Positions 25,623-33,690 of a DNA stretch of 58,213 bases are shown piece after piece. The notes beneath the pieces are model-generated. The model saw only the letters and a list, made by a program, of their open reading frames with translations, was not told the origin of the DNA and did not search any database. The stretch is from Bradyrhizobium sp. BR 10289 (GTDB taxonomy: Bacteria > Pseudomonadota > Alphaproteobacteria > Rhizobiales > Xanthobacteraceae): NCBI RefSeq assembly GCF_019455385.1, contig NZ_JACOFR010000038.1:1-58213 (forward strand), given 5' to 3'. Every line of letters starts with the position of its first letter. Position 1 is the first letter of the stretch. A program made the translations under genes and the position numbers.

Positions 25623-26968
25623 TCGTCGACGACGACGCGGCGCTCCGCGACGGCCTTGCCGAAGCACTTACCGATCTCGGCCACGCGCCCCGCCTCGCCG
25701 CCTCCGGCCGCGAAGGTCTCGCCGCGCTCGACGATGATATCGATGTCGTTCTGCTCGACCTGCGAATGCCTGGCGGCATGGATGGGATCGAAGTGCTCCG
25801 CCGCATACGCGCGCGCGCTGACGCGCCGCCCGTCGTGGTGCTGACGGCCTTCGCCAGTGCCGCCAACACGATCGAGGCGATGCGCCTCGGCGCGTTCGAT
25901 CATCTCAGCAAGCCGATCGGACGCGCGGAGCTGAAAGACCTGCTGGGCCGCCTGCCCGAGCGCATACCGGCGGTCAACGATCCGGACGCGGGCCACGAGG
26001 ATGGCCTGATCGGGTCGAGCGAGCCCATGCGCAGCGTGCAGAAGGCGATCGGGCTCGCGGCCGACAGCGACGCTATCGTGCTGATCCTCGGCGAGACCGG
26101 CACCGGCAAGGAGCTGGTAGCGCGTGCGCTTCACGTTCACGGCAAGCGCAAGGACGGCCCCTTCGTCGCGGTCAACTGCGCGGCGATCCCCGAAGATTTG
26201 CTCGAGAGCGAGCTGTTTGGCCACGTGAAGGGATCCTTCACCGGCGCGACCGCGGATCGCACCGGCGCCTTCCGCGATGCAGCCAATGGCACCCTGTTCC
26301 TCGACGAGATCGGCGACATGCCGCTGGTGATGCAGGCGAAGATCCTTCGCGCGTTGCAGGAGCAGGTGATCACACCAGTCGGGGGCAAGCCGGTGCATAC
26401 CAATGCCCGCGTCATCGCGGCCACCCATCGCGATCTCGCCAGGCTGGTCGCGACCGGCGAATTCCGCGAAGATCTCTACTATCGCCTCGATGTCCTGCAG
26501 ATCGCGATTCCGCCGCTGCGTGATCGTTCCACCGACATTCTGCCGCTCGCACGTCATTTCCTTGCCCGTGTGGCGGCAAGCGGCGGCCGGCACAAGCATC
26601 TCGGCCAGGCCGCGATCGACAAATTGCAGCGCCACTCCTGGCCCGGCAATGTTCGCGAACTGCGCAACACGATCGAGCGCGCCTGCATCATGACGCGCGC
26701 CGACGTCATCGGGCCCGACGACATCGACACCAGCGTGCACGAGGCGGCGACGAGCCCGGCGCCATCCGGTGCGGATCTCCCCGCCGCCGTCGCTGAACTC
26801 GAGAAGGCGATGATCATCCGGGCCCTGGACGCGTGCGACGGCAATCGGACCGAAGCGGCGCGCCGGCTCAACATCAACCGCCAGCTCCTCTACACCAAGA
26901 TGCAGCGTTACGGCCTCGCCGAGATGTCAGAAAAGCTGACGGACCGCGTCGGGAAAGATGACGCCTGA
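25607..26968 (+). CDS. Sigma-54-dependent response regulator (NtrC family)
   Basis: 453 residues. Receiver domain 1-115 with phospho-acceptor Asp51 (VVLLDLRMPG) and Lys102. AAA+ domain about 135-370 with Walker A GETGTGKE (162-169), loop 1 GSFTGA (209-214), Walker B-like FLDEIGDMP and the R-finger region REDLYYRLDV. C-terminal Fis-type HTH about 402-441 (NRTEAARRLNINRQLLYTKMQRY). Loop 1 is GSFTGA instead of GAFTGA, a conservative change in the part that contacts sigma-54. A sigma-54 promoter lies 48 bases beyond its stop, with two dyads in its own 3' end. Confidence 0.95.
   Translation: MATVLIVDDDAALRDGLAEALTDLGHAPRLAASGREGLAALDDDIDVVLLDLRMPGGMDGIEVLRRIRARADAPPVVVLTAFASAANTIEAMRLGAFDHLSKPIGRAELKDLLGRLPERIPAVNDPDAGHEDGLIGSSEPMRSVQKAIGLAADSDAIVLILGETGTGKELVARALHVHGKRKDGPFVAVNCAAIPEDLLESELFGHVKGSFTGATADRTGAFRDAANGTLFLDEIGDMPLVMQAKILRALQEQVITPVGGKPVHTNARVIAATHRDLARLVATGEFREDLYYRLDVLQIAIPPLRDRSTDILPLARHFLARVAASGGRHKHLGQAAIDKLQRHSWPGNVRELRNTIERACIMTRADVIGPDDIDTSVHEAATSPAPSGADLPAAVAELEKAMIIRALDACDGNRTEAARRLNINRQLLYTKMQRYGLAEMSEKLTDRVGKDDA
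26926..26963. promoter_or_regulatory. Candidate upstream activator sites for the sigma-54 regulator
   Basis: GTCAGAAAAGCTGACG (26926-26941) and GTCGGGAAAGATGACG (26948-26963) agree at 13 of 16 bases. The first has perfect 5-base arms (GTCAG/CTGAC). Their start points are 22 bases apart, about two helical turns. They are centred about 109 and 87 bases before the predicted transcription start, where NtrC-type activators usually bind. Both lie in the last codons of the regulator gene, so coincidence with coding constraint is possible. Confidence 0.55.
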
Positions 26969-27015
26969 TGACGTCGCTGCCGGAATAAATCCTTTCAAAT
27001 CAATCGTTTTGTGGC

Positions 27016-27031
27016 TGGCATATTGCTTGCT
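27016..27031 (+). promoter_or_regulatory. Sigma-54 promoter
   Basis: TGGCAT-N5-TTGCT matches the -24/-12 consensus TGGCAC-N5-TTGCW in all but one base, with the invariant GG and GC correctly spaced. Predicted transcription start is near 27042, giving a leader of about 37 bases that includes AAAGGAG ahead of the gene at 27079. Confidence 0.8.
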
Positions 27032-27078
27032 GAACTCTCCGCAAGCGACGAGGTCGCGACATCGAAAGGAGTTGTTCC

Positions 27079-27780
27079 ATGAAGACGACACGCATGCGCA
27101 CCATGTTCTGGGCGCTGCTCGCCACCACCGCGATCGGCGGCGGAGCGGCCGCGTACTCACAGGCGACGGGCCCGATGTGGGATTCCTCGCAACTTCCGGA
27201 ATCGCGCGGAACGGTCAAGCAATACACGCTGACGCCGCGGGGCGACGTCGACGGCGTAATTCTCACCGACGGCACTGAGGTGAAGCTGCCGCCTCACCTC
27301 AGCGCGCAGACCGTCTACGCAATCCGTCCCGGAGATCAAGTGTCGGTGCGCGGCCTGCGCGCGCGGGCCATCGCGCTGGTCGACGCGGCCTCAATCACCA
27401 ATGTCGCGACGGGCAAGAGCGTGATCGACAATGGGCCGCCGGACCGTCGCGGCGGCGGAGACGATCAGACCGTCAGCGGCCGCATCGCGCTGCAATTGCA
27501 CGGCAAGCGCGGCGAGGTGAACGGCGTTGTGCTCGATGACGGCACCACATTGAGGCTGCCGCCGCCGGAAGCCGAACGGATGCAGGATCAATTGCAGCAG
27601 GGCCATACGGTCTCGGCCCGGGGCGATATGCTGGATACCGCGCTCGGCAAGGTCGTCGACGTGCGCGCCATCGGTACGTCCCAGGACCAGATGACGGAGT
27701 TGCGCGGCCCACGTCCGCCCGGACCGAAGGATGGACCCGATCGCCGCGGTCCCCCGCCGCCGCCTCCGCCGCGCGGCTGA
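27079..27780 (+). CDS. Exported protein with two small beta-rich repeats, Pro-rich tail; unknown function
   Basis: 233 residues. N-terminal signal sequence (about 1-28). Repeat unit A (about 43-118: RGTVKQYTLTPRGDVDG, LTDGTEVKLPP, PGDQVSVRGLRA, VIDNGP) and unit B (about 130-200: VSGRIALQLHGKRGEVNG, LDDGTTLRLPP, GHTVSARGD, VVDVRAIG). The alternating pattern suggests short beta barrels of the OB kind. The C-terminus is a run of Pro and Arg/Gly. It is the first gene after the sigma-54 promoter and 36 bases before a paralogue. AAAGGAG ribosome site. I recognise no named family. Confidence 0.8.
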   Translation: MKTTRMRTMFWALLATTAIGGGAAAYSQATGPMWDSSQLPESRGTVKQYTLTPRGDVDGVILTDGTEVKLPPHLSAQTVYAIRPGDQVSVRGLRARAIALVDAASITNVATGKSVIDNGPPDRRGGGDDQTVSGRIALQLHGKRGEVNGVVLDDGTTLRLPPPEAERMQDQLQQGHTVSARGDMLDTALGKVVDVRAIGTSQDQMTELRGPRPPGPKDGPDRRGPPPPPPPRG

Positions 27781-27816
27781 TCCAACCGTTCACATCGACA
27801 GGAAAGAGCTGACATC

Positions 27817-28434
27817 ATGCATTGGATAGATCCTGAAAGCCTGCCGGAGACCGCAGGCACCTTCGACCGCTTCGTGCTCAATCCCCACGGCGAGGTCGAC
27901 GGCTTCATCATGAAGGACAAGAAAACCCGCATCCTGGTCCATACGCCGCCGCATATGGACAGAGAGCTGACCCGGCATCTCAAGCAAGGCGAGACGGTCC
28001 GCGTGCGCGGTGTGCGCCCGCGCGGCGCAGAGTTGCTCGCCGCAGTCTCGGTGACCACCGCCGGCGGTCGCGAGATCGTGGACAACGGTCCGGAGCACGA
28101 CCGCGAGCATCCGAAGGTGAAGCACACACCGATGTCGGCGGAAGGCGTGGTCGAGCTGTCGCTGTTCGGCCCCAAAGGCGAGCTGCGCGGCGCGCTCTTG
28201 TCCGACGGAACCGTGGTGCGTGTCGGCCCGAAGGAGGCCGGGCACGTGGCCGCCCTGCTTGCTCCGGGTGCACAGCTCGCGGCCCGCGGCGACGGCGTTC
28301 AAACGAGGCACGGGCGCGTGATCCACGTCGAGGAGATCGGCCCTAGTTCCGAGCGGCTGAAGCCGGCGAAGAAGCCCAAGCCGAAGGACAAGAAGCCGAA
28401 ACACGGCCACGGCGAAGGCGCTCACGCGGCGTAA
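27817..28434 (+). CDS. Cytoplasmic double-repeat protein, paralogue of the upstream gene
   Basis: 205 residues, no signal peptide. It carries the same two units as its neighbour. Unit A (about 14-92) has FVLNPHGEVDGF, GETVRVRGVRP and the shared ending IVDNGP. Unit B (about 108-176) has LFGPKGELRGALLSDGT, LAARGD and VIHVEEIG. The C-terminal 30 residues are rich in Lys, Pro and His (KPKPKDKKPKHGHGEG) and could bind nucleic acid, metal or acidic surfaces. Likely the same sigma-54 transcript. Function unknown. The exported/cytoplasmic pairing is the unusual feature. Confidence 0.78.
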   Translation: MHWIDPESLPETAGTFDRFVLNPHGEVDGFIMKDKKTRILVHTPPHMDRELTRHLKQGETVRVRGVRPRGAELLAAVSVTTAGGREIVDNGPEHDREHPKVKHTPMSAEGVVELSLFGPKGELRGALLSDGTVVRVGPKEAGHVAALLAPGAQLAARGDGVQTRHGRVIHVEEIGPSSERLKPAKKPKPKDKKPKHGHGEGAHAA

Positions 28435-28465
28435 GGCGCGACGAAGGCGAGGAAGGAAGACCGTC

Positions 28466-29728
28466 ATGTCTGACAACGACGACAAGGCACGCGCCGGCCG
28501 CGCGCTGGATGCCGCCAATTTCTTCCTCGCCGACGTCCGCGACGGGCTCGGCCCCTATCTCGCCGTCTATCTCCTCACCGAGCAGCACTGGGACGAGGCG
28601 CGCATCGGCCTCGTGATGTCGATCGCGACCGTGGCCGGCATCGTGGCTCAAACGCCAGCCGGCGCACTCGTCGATGCGACGCGGGCAAAGCGGATGGTGA
28701 TGGTCGTCGCGGCCGTCATGGTCACGCTGGCCTCGCTGTCGCTGCCTCTGTTTCCCACCTTCCTGCCGGTCGCGATCTCCCAAGGGGTCGCACAGGCCGC
28801 CGCGGTGATCTTCCCGCCCGCGATCGCCGCCGTCTCGCTCGGCACTTTTGGTCACGCCGCCTTCACGCGCCGGATCGGCCGCAACGAGACCTTCAATCAC
28901 GCCGGCAACGCCGTTGCAGCCGCCCTCGCGGGCCTCAGTGCTTACTGGTTCGGTCCGACGGTTGTGTTCTATCTTCTCGGCGCAATGGCGATCGCGAGCC
29001 TCGTCAGCATCCTTGCGATTCCGGAGCGGGCCATCGACCACGAGCTCGCTCGCGGGTTGGATAACGTCGATACGCACAGCGAGCAGCCCTCGGGTCTCGC
29101 GGTACTCCTGACCTGTCGTCCCCTGCTCGTCTTCGCGATCTGCACGGCGCTGTTTCACCTCTCCAACGCGGCGATGCTGCCGCTGGTCGGACAAAAGCTC
29201 GCGCTCCAGGACAAGAACCTGGGCACCAGCCTGATGTCGGCCTGCATCGTCGCCGCGCAATTGGTGATGGTGCCGTTCGCGATGCTGGTCGGCGCCAAGG
29301 CCGATCGCTGGGGCCACAAGCGCTTCTTCCTCGCCGCATTGCTGATCCTGCCGATCCGCGCGGCCCTCTACACGCTCTCGGACAATCCGTTCTGGCTGGT
29401 CGGCGTGCAGCTGTTCGACGGCGTCGGCGCCGGTATCTTTGGCGCGATTTTCCCCGTCATCGTCGCCGACCTCATGCGCAACACCGGCCGCTTCAACGTC
29501 GCGCAAGGCGCGGTCATCACGGCCCAGAGCATCGGGGCTGCGCTGTCGACCACGCTGGCCGGCTTCGTCGTGGTCGGCGCCGGCTACAGCGCGGCGTTCA
29601 TCACCCTCGGCGCGGTCGCGGCGATCGGCGCCGTCGTCTGCCTCCTCGCTTTGCCCGAGACGCGGCATGCTCCCCTGCCGGCGCGGGGGAAGACAGCGGC
29701 GTCCGCTTCCGCTATCGCTGCCGAATGA
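28466..29728 (+). CDS. Major facilitator superfamily transporter
   Basis: 420 residues with about twelve hydrophobic helices and an MFS motif A-like loop (PAGALVDATRAKR). A central charged loop of about 30 residues separates the halves. GGAAGG precedes the ATG. 31 bases separate it from the double-repeat gene, consistent with one transcript. Substrate not deducible; the fold resembles drug or small-molecule exporters. Confidence 0.88.
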   Translation: MSDNDDKARAGRALDAANFFLADVRDGLGPYLAVYLLTEQHWDEARIGLVMSIATVAGIVAQTPAGALVDATRAKRMVMVVAAVMVTLASLSLPLFPTFLPVAISQGVAQAAAVIFPPAIAAVSLGTFGHAAFTRRIGRNETFNHAGNAVAAALAGLSAYWFGPTVVFYLLGAMAIASLVSILAIPERAIDHELARGLDNVDTHSEQPSGLAVLLTCRPLLVFAICTALFHLSNAAMLPLVGQKLALQDKNLGTSLMSACIVAAQLVMVPFAMLVGAKADRWGHKRFFLAALLILPIRAALYTLSDNPFWLVGVQLFDGVGAGIFGAIFPVIVADLMRNTGRFNVAQGAVITAQSIGAALSTTLAGFVVVGAGYSAAFITLGAVAAIGAVVCLLALPETRHAPLPARGKTAASASAIAAE

Positions 29729-29753
29729 ACTCGTGCCATTCCGGGGATTGAAC

Positions 29754-31004
29754 GTGCCGTCTGACGCCATCTTGGCCTGGAGCATCATCGTCGCCGCGAC
29801 CGCCTGCGTCATCATCCGCCCCTTTCGCCTGCCTGAGGCGATCTGGGCGGTGATCGGCGCCGCGGCGCTGGTGCTGCTCGGCCTGCTGCCGTGGCAGGAC
29901 GCGCTCACCGGCATCGAGAAAGGCCTCGACGTCTATCTCTTCCTGATCGGCATGATGCTGATCGCCGAGCTCGCCCGGCTCGAAGGCCTGTTCGACTATC
30001 TCGCGGCCCTTGCCGTCGAATATGCAGCCGGATCGCCGCAACGGCTGTTCCTGCTGATCTACCTCGTCGGCACAATCGTCACCGTGCTGCTGTCGAACGA
30101 TGCCACCGCGATCGTGCTGACACCCGCCGTCTATGCCGCAACGCGCGCGGGCGGCGCCAAGCCGCTGCCCTATCTGTTCGTCTGCGCCTTCATCGCGAAC
30201 GCCGCAAGCTTCGTGCTGCCGATCTCCAATCCGGCCAATCTCGTCGTGTTCGGCGCGCGGATGCCGCAATTGACCGAATGGCTGCGCCTGTTCGCCCTGC
30301 CCTCGGCGGCTTCGATCCTGCTGACCTATATCGTGCTGCGCCTGACCCAGCACCGCGCGCTGAACGAGGAGACGATCGCCCGCAGCGTGCCGCATCCAAA
30401 GCTTGGCCGCGGCGGCAAGCTCACGGCGGTCGGCATCGTCGCGATCGGGATTGTGCTGGTCACGGCGTCCGCGCTCGACAGGCAGCTCGGCCTGCCGACC
30501 TTCATCTGCGGCGTGGTCACGGCCGCGATCGTGCTGCTGATCAGCCGGCAATCACCCCTGCCCGTGCTGCGGGGCGTGTCCTGGAGCGTGTTGCCGCTGG
30601 TCGGCGGGCTCTTCGTCATGGTGGAAGCGCTGATCAAGACCGGCGTGATCGGGCAGCTCAGCGCGCTGCTCCATCAGGCCGTGGCGCAATCGGTGACGCA
30701 AGCGGCCTGGAGTGTCGGCATCGCGACCGCCATTGCCGACAACATCGCCAATAATCTGCCGGTCGGTCTTGTCGCAGGCTCCGTCGCCGCCAGCGATCAC
30801 CTGCCCGCGCCCGTCATCAGCGCGATCCTGATCGGCGTCGATCTCGGGCCCAATCTGTCGGTCACGGGATCGCTCGCGACGATCTTGTGGCTGGTGGCAC
30901 TCCGCCGCGAAAAAATCGAAGTCGGCGCCTGGCCGTTCCTCAAGCTCGGCATGCTGGTGACGCCGCCGGCCCTGATCGCAGCGCTCGCGGCCGCGATCCA
31001 TTAA
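29754..31004 (+). CDS. ArsB/SLC13-type ion transporter (arsenical pump membrane protein-like)
   Basis: 416 residues, about eleven membrane helices, with the ArsB-like features LPWQDALTGIEKGLDVYLFLIGMM, LLSNDATAIVLTPAVYA and ADNIANNLPVGL...VDLGPNLSVTGSLATILW. ArsB exports arsenite or antimonite, but close relatives move other anions. There is no arsR or arsC nearby, so arsenic is only one possibility. The frame stays open back to 29439 inside the MFS gene; I chose the GTG at 29754, which has GGGGA upstream and gives the usual family length. A GTG at 29733 or TTG at 29748 are alternatives. Confidence 0.85.
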   Translation: MPSDAILAWSIIVAATACVIIRPFRLPEAIWAVIGAAALVLLGLLPWQDALTGIEKGLDVYLFLIGMMLIAELARLEGLFDYLAALAVEYAAGSPQRLFLLIYLVGTIVTVLLSNDATAIVLTPAVYAATRAGGAKPLPYLFVCAFIANAASFVLPISNPANLVVFGARMPQLTEWLRLFALPSAASILLTYIVLRLTQHRALNEETIARSVPHPKLGRGGKLTAVGIVAIGIVLVTASALDRQLGLPTFICGVVTAAIVLLISRQSPLPVLRGVSWSVLPLVGGLFVMVEALIKTGVIGQLSALLHQAVAQSVTQAAWSVGIATAIADNIANNLPVGLVAGSVAASDHLPAPVISAILIGVDLGPNLSVTGSLATILWLVALRREKIEVGAWPFLKLGMLVTPPALIAALAAAIH

Positions 31005-31102
31005 TCCCGCGCAGTTTGCGGCGCATCAATGCGGCCGGCTGAACCCGACCTACACTGCACCTTGTCACGCGGGTCCCATGCCGCGCGGCAAGGAGGTTCA
31101 TC

Positions 31103-31330
31103 ATGCAGATTCAATCGAAGGCATTGCCGCAGAGCTTTTCCCTGCGCGGCGCGTTTCTCCGTTCCACCGCGCCGGGTGCAACATCTCATCCGATGCTCGT
31201 CTTCACGGCCGTGGTGCTGCTGGCCCTGTTCGCGATCGTGCAGATCGACCTGCACAGCGCCCAGCTTCAGGCGATCGGCCTGCTCGGCCACGGCGCGACC
31301 GGAATCGACCCGATCTTTCTGGGCCCATAG
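31103..31330 (+). CDS. Small single-pass membrane protein
   Basis: 75 residues with one hydrophobic helix (about 31-48, MLVFTAVVLLALFAIVQI) and a Gly-rich end. It has an ideal AAGGAGG ribosome site 6 bases before the ATG and a strong terminator 10 bases past the stop, so the gene looks real despite its size. No family recognised. Confidence 0.7.
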   Translation: MQIQSKALPQSFSLRGAFLRSTAPGATSHPMLVFTAVVLLALFAIVQIDLHSAQLQAIGLLGHGATGIDPIFLGP

Positions 31331-31339
31331 CGGGAGAAG

Positions 31340-31369
31340 CCCGGTCGCGGCCATGAGGCCGCGACCGGG
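31340..31369. terminator. Bidirectional hairpin terminator
   Basis: Perfect 13-base stem (CCCGGTCGCGGCC with GGCCGCGACCGGG) and a 4-base loop ATGA. It lies between the small membrane protein gene and the leftward MFS gene. No T-run follows on either strand, so termination is inferred from stem strength and place. Confidence 0.65.
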
Positions 31370-31378
31370 TCGCGATCG

Positions 31379-32743
31379 TCAGTCGTTCTCGTAGCCGTAG
31401 ACTTCCGGCAGGATGAAGATTGCGGCGAGCAATCCGATCAGCGGGAAGATCGCGACGAACAGCGTGGCGTTGGCCTGCCCGATCGCCGCGAACAGCGACG
31501 GGAACAGGAAGATCGCCAGGAACGACGGCAGCTTCACGAACATGTAGGCGAAGCCGCTGGCGGTGCCGCGGTACTTCGGCTTGGCGACCATGGTCGGGAT
31601 CGTCATGCAGTTCGACGCGTCCCAATAATGGCCCCACAGCATGGCGGCAGCCGCGAACGGCAGCAGCATCTTGTTGTCGGTGTAGAGCGCGAAGGCGGCG
31701 AGCAGCAGCGCGCACAGCACGATGCCGAAACCGGCGATGGCGATGCCGCGATGGCCGATCTTCGGCGTCAGCAGCGGCCCGACCCAGCCTGACAGGGCGG
31801 CGAAGCAGAACAGCGCCATCGTCACCAGGTTGTTGCCGAGCACGCTCGATACGCCGACCATCACGAACAGAACCGGCAGGTAGAACGCGAAGGTCGAGAA
31901 CTCGCTGCCTTGCGCGAAGCAGGCGATCCAGCCGTAGATGGTGGCACGCCAGCGGATCGGGTCCTTCCTGAGATCGGCGATGAAGTCGCGCGTGGTGACC
32001 TTCTGCACCGGTACGTCCTGGTCCGGCAGCATGTCGAGGTTGTCGTTGAACATCTCGCGCGCGACCTGCTTGGCCTCGCGATAACGTCCCTTCTGCACCA
32101 GCCACACCGCCGTCTCCGGCACGTCATGGCGCATGATCAGGATGATCAGCGCCGGCAGCGCGCCGAGACCAAGCGTCACGCGCCACAGCGTCTCGTGGTG
32201 GATGTCGAGCAGCAGGAAGATCACGATGACGCCGATGGTCAGCACCTCACCGACGGCGAACATGAACTGCCAGCGGTTGCCCATCACCTCGCGCTCACCC
32301 TTGGCCATCGATTCCATGATGTAGGTGTAGCCGGTCGAGATGTCCGAGCCGAGCGGAATGCCGAGCAGGAAGCGGATTACCACAAGCCAGCCGACGCTGG
32401 GCACGAAGGCCTGCGCCAGCGCCAGCACGATGAACATCACCATCGTGATCAGGAACATGACGCGGCGGCCGATCTTGTCGGAGAGCCAGCCACCGAGCAG
32501 CGCACCGATCAGCGCGCCGCCCTGCGTGCCCGCCGCGGCGAGGCCGAGCATCAGCGGATCGGGATTGTATTGCTCCTTGATGAAGATCAGCACGAAGGCG
32601 ATCGAATAGAGATCCCAGGCTTCGACCAGGATCGAGGCCATCATCAGCCAGCCGACCTTGTTGCCCTTTGGACTGTAGTTCGTGATGAGATAGCGGACCG
32701 CGGCTTCGCTCGCGGTCGGTTGTGGCACGGCCATCGTTGACAT
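31379..32743 (-). CDS. MFS sugar-acid/aromatic-acid:proton symporter
   Basis: 454 residues, twelve predicted helices. MFS motif A GGWLSDKIGRR after helix 2; a long central loop (about 215-260) carrying VPETAVWLVQKGRYREAKQ, as in the metabolite:H+ symporter (SP/AAHS) group. Downstream of the GntR gene on the same strand and opposite a sugar-acid catabolic operon, so uptake of L-idonate, gluconate or a related acid is the likely role (inference from context). GAGAGG ribosome site. Confidence 0.88.
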   Translation of the reverse strand: MSTMAVPQPTASEAAVRYLITNYSPKGNKVGWLMMASILVEAWDLYSIAFVLIFIKEQYNPDPLMLGLAAAGTQGGALIGALLGGWLSDKIGRRVMFLITMVMFIVLALAQAFVPSVGWLVVIRFLLGIPLGSDISTGYTYIMESMAKGEREVMGNRWQFMFAVGEVLTIGVIVIFLLLDIHHETLWRVTLGLGALPALIILIMRHDVPETAVWLVQKGRYREAKQVAREMFNDNLDMLPDQDVPVQKVTTRDFIADLRKDPIRWRATIYGWIACFAQGSEFSTFAFYLPVLFVMVGVSSVLGNNLVTMALFCFAALSGWVGPLLTPKIGHRGIAIAGFGIVLCALLLAAFALYTDNKMLLPFAAAAMLWGHYWDASNCMTIPTMVAKPKYRGTASGFAYMFVKLPSFLAIFLFPSLFAAIGQANATLFVAIFPLIGLLAAIFILPEVYGYEND

Positions 32744-32770
32744 TTCTTGGGTCCTCTCTTCGAAACTCTC

Positions 32771-32857
32771 TGAAGCGCGATGAGGTCATCGCGCTTCAGC
32801 CATTTGGTTTGAGCATGATCTCTTCGGAAAACCGCTGCGCACTTTTCCGTATCATGC
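32771..32857. repeat. Double palindromic repeat, family C (copy 1)
   Basis: Two hairpins. TGAAGCGCGATGA and TCATCGCGCTTCA (32771-32798) form a perfect 13-base stem with loop GG. GCATGAT...ATCATGC with inner CGGAAAA...TTTTCCG (32813-32857) forms the second. The second half recurs at 42134-42177. It fills the gap between the GntR gene and the MFS gene and runs up to the GntR stop codon. Confidence 0.85.
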
Positions 32858-33625
32858 TTACGCGTCAAGCAGCGGTTCGATGCTGCAATCGAGCAGGCGC
32901 GGATCGATCCCCGCCTCCATGCCCGTGAACATCTGGTCCATGTAGTCGATCAGCGCATCGCTCGCCTTCACGGCGTCCTCGATGCGACGGCCGGCAACCG
33001 CGCTGAGAATGGCGAGATGGTGATCGATCGTGCCTGACAGATCGGTCTGCCCCGGCATGAAGCGGTGGTGGATGTAACCGATGCGGCGATACAGCGTGTG
33101 CAGCGGCCGCAGCGTGTGCACCAGGAACGGCTCGCCGGCGGCTTCTAGCACCAGCGCATCGATGCGGCGGTCGAGGCTGTTGAATTCGTCGAGCGTCAGC
33201 GTGGCGCGGCGCTCGCGCAACAGACGCTCGATGTGCAGCGCCTGATTGCGATGCGACAGGCTGGCGCGATCGGCCGCAAGCCGGACGACGAAGCGCTCCA
33301 TGTCGCGGCGCAAGGCCAGCAGCATGCGCTCGCGCGAAAGGTCGATCGGCGCGATGTGCAGGCCGTGACGCGGACGAATGATGATGAGCGTATCGGCGGA
33401 CAGACGATTGACGGCGTGATGCACCGGCGTGCGGCCGAAACCGGTGATCTGCTGCAGCTCCAGCATCGTCATGAATTGCCCGGGCTTGAGCTCGCAATGA
33501 ACGAGGAGCTCTTCGATCTTCTGGTAGGCCAGCTCGAAGAAATTGAGCCGGTTGCGCCGCGAGGGCTTGCCCTCGCCGTCGTCATCGCTTTTCACCACCT
33601 CGAGCGCGCGCTTGCGGCGTGCCAT
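32858..33625 (-). CDS. GntR family regulator (FadR/FCD type) of the sugar-acid locus
   Basis: 255 residues. Winged HTH about 30-100 (LAYQKIEELLVHCELKPGQ, GFGRTPVHHAVNRL) and an all-helical FCD effector domain (about 105-245) with the histidines typical of its metal or ligand site (FNSLDRRIDAL, HHRF, DHHLAIL). Basic N-terminal arm. GGGAG precedes the ATG at 33625; an in-frame ATG 16 codons earlier is less likely. The divergent gap contains two AACATGTT sites. Confidence 0.9.
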   Translation of the reverse strand: MARRKRALEVVKSDDDGEGKPSRRNRLNFFELAYQKIEELLVHCELKPGQFMTMLELQQITGFGRTPVHHAVNRLSADTLIIIRPRHGLHIAPIDLSRERMLLALRRDMERFVVRLAADRASLSHRNQALHIERLLRERRATLTLDEFNSLDRRIDALVLEAAGEPFLVHTLRPLHTLYRRIGYIHHRFMPGQTDLSGTIDHHLAILSAVAGRRIEDAVKASDALIDYMDQMFTGMEAGIDPRLLDCSIEPLLDA

Positions 33626-33690
33626 GTCGTTCTCTCCCTTCAGGTCCGCGCTCTCGTTGCTGGGTGGCGCCATATTTGTGGCACCCTTAA

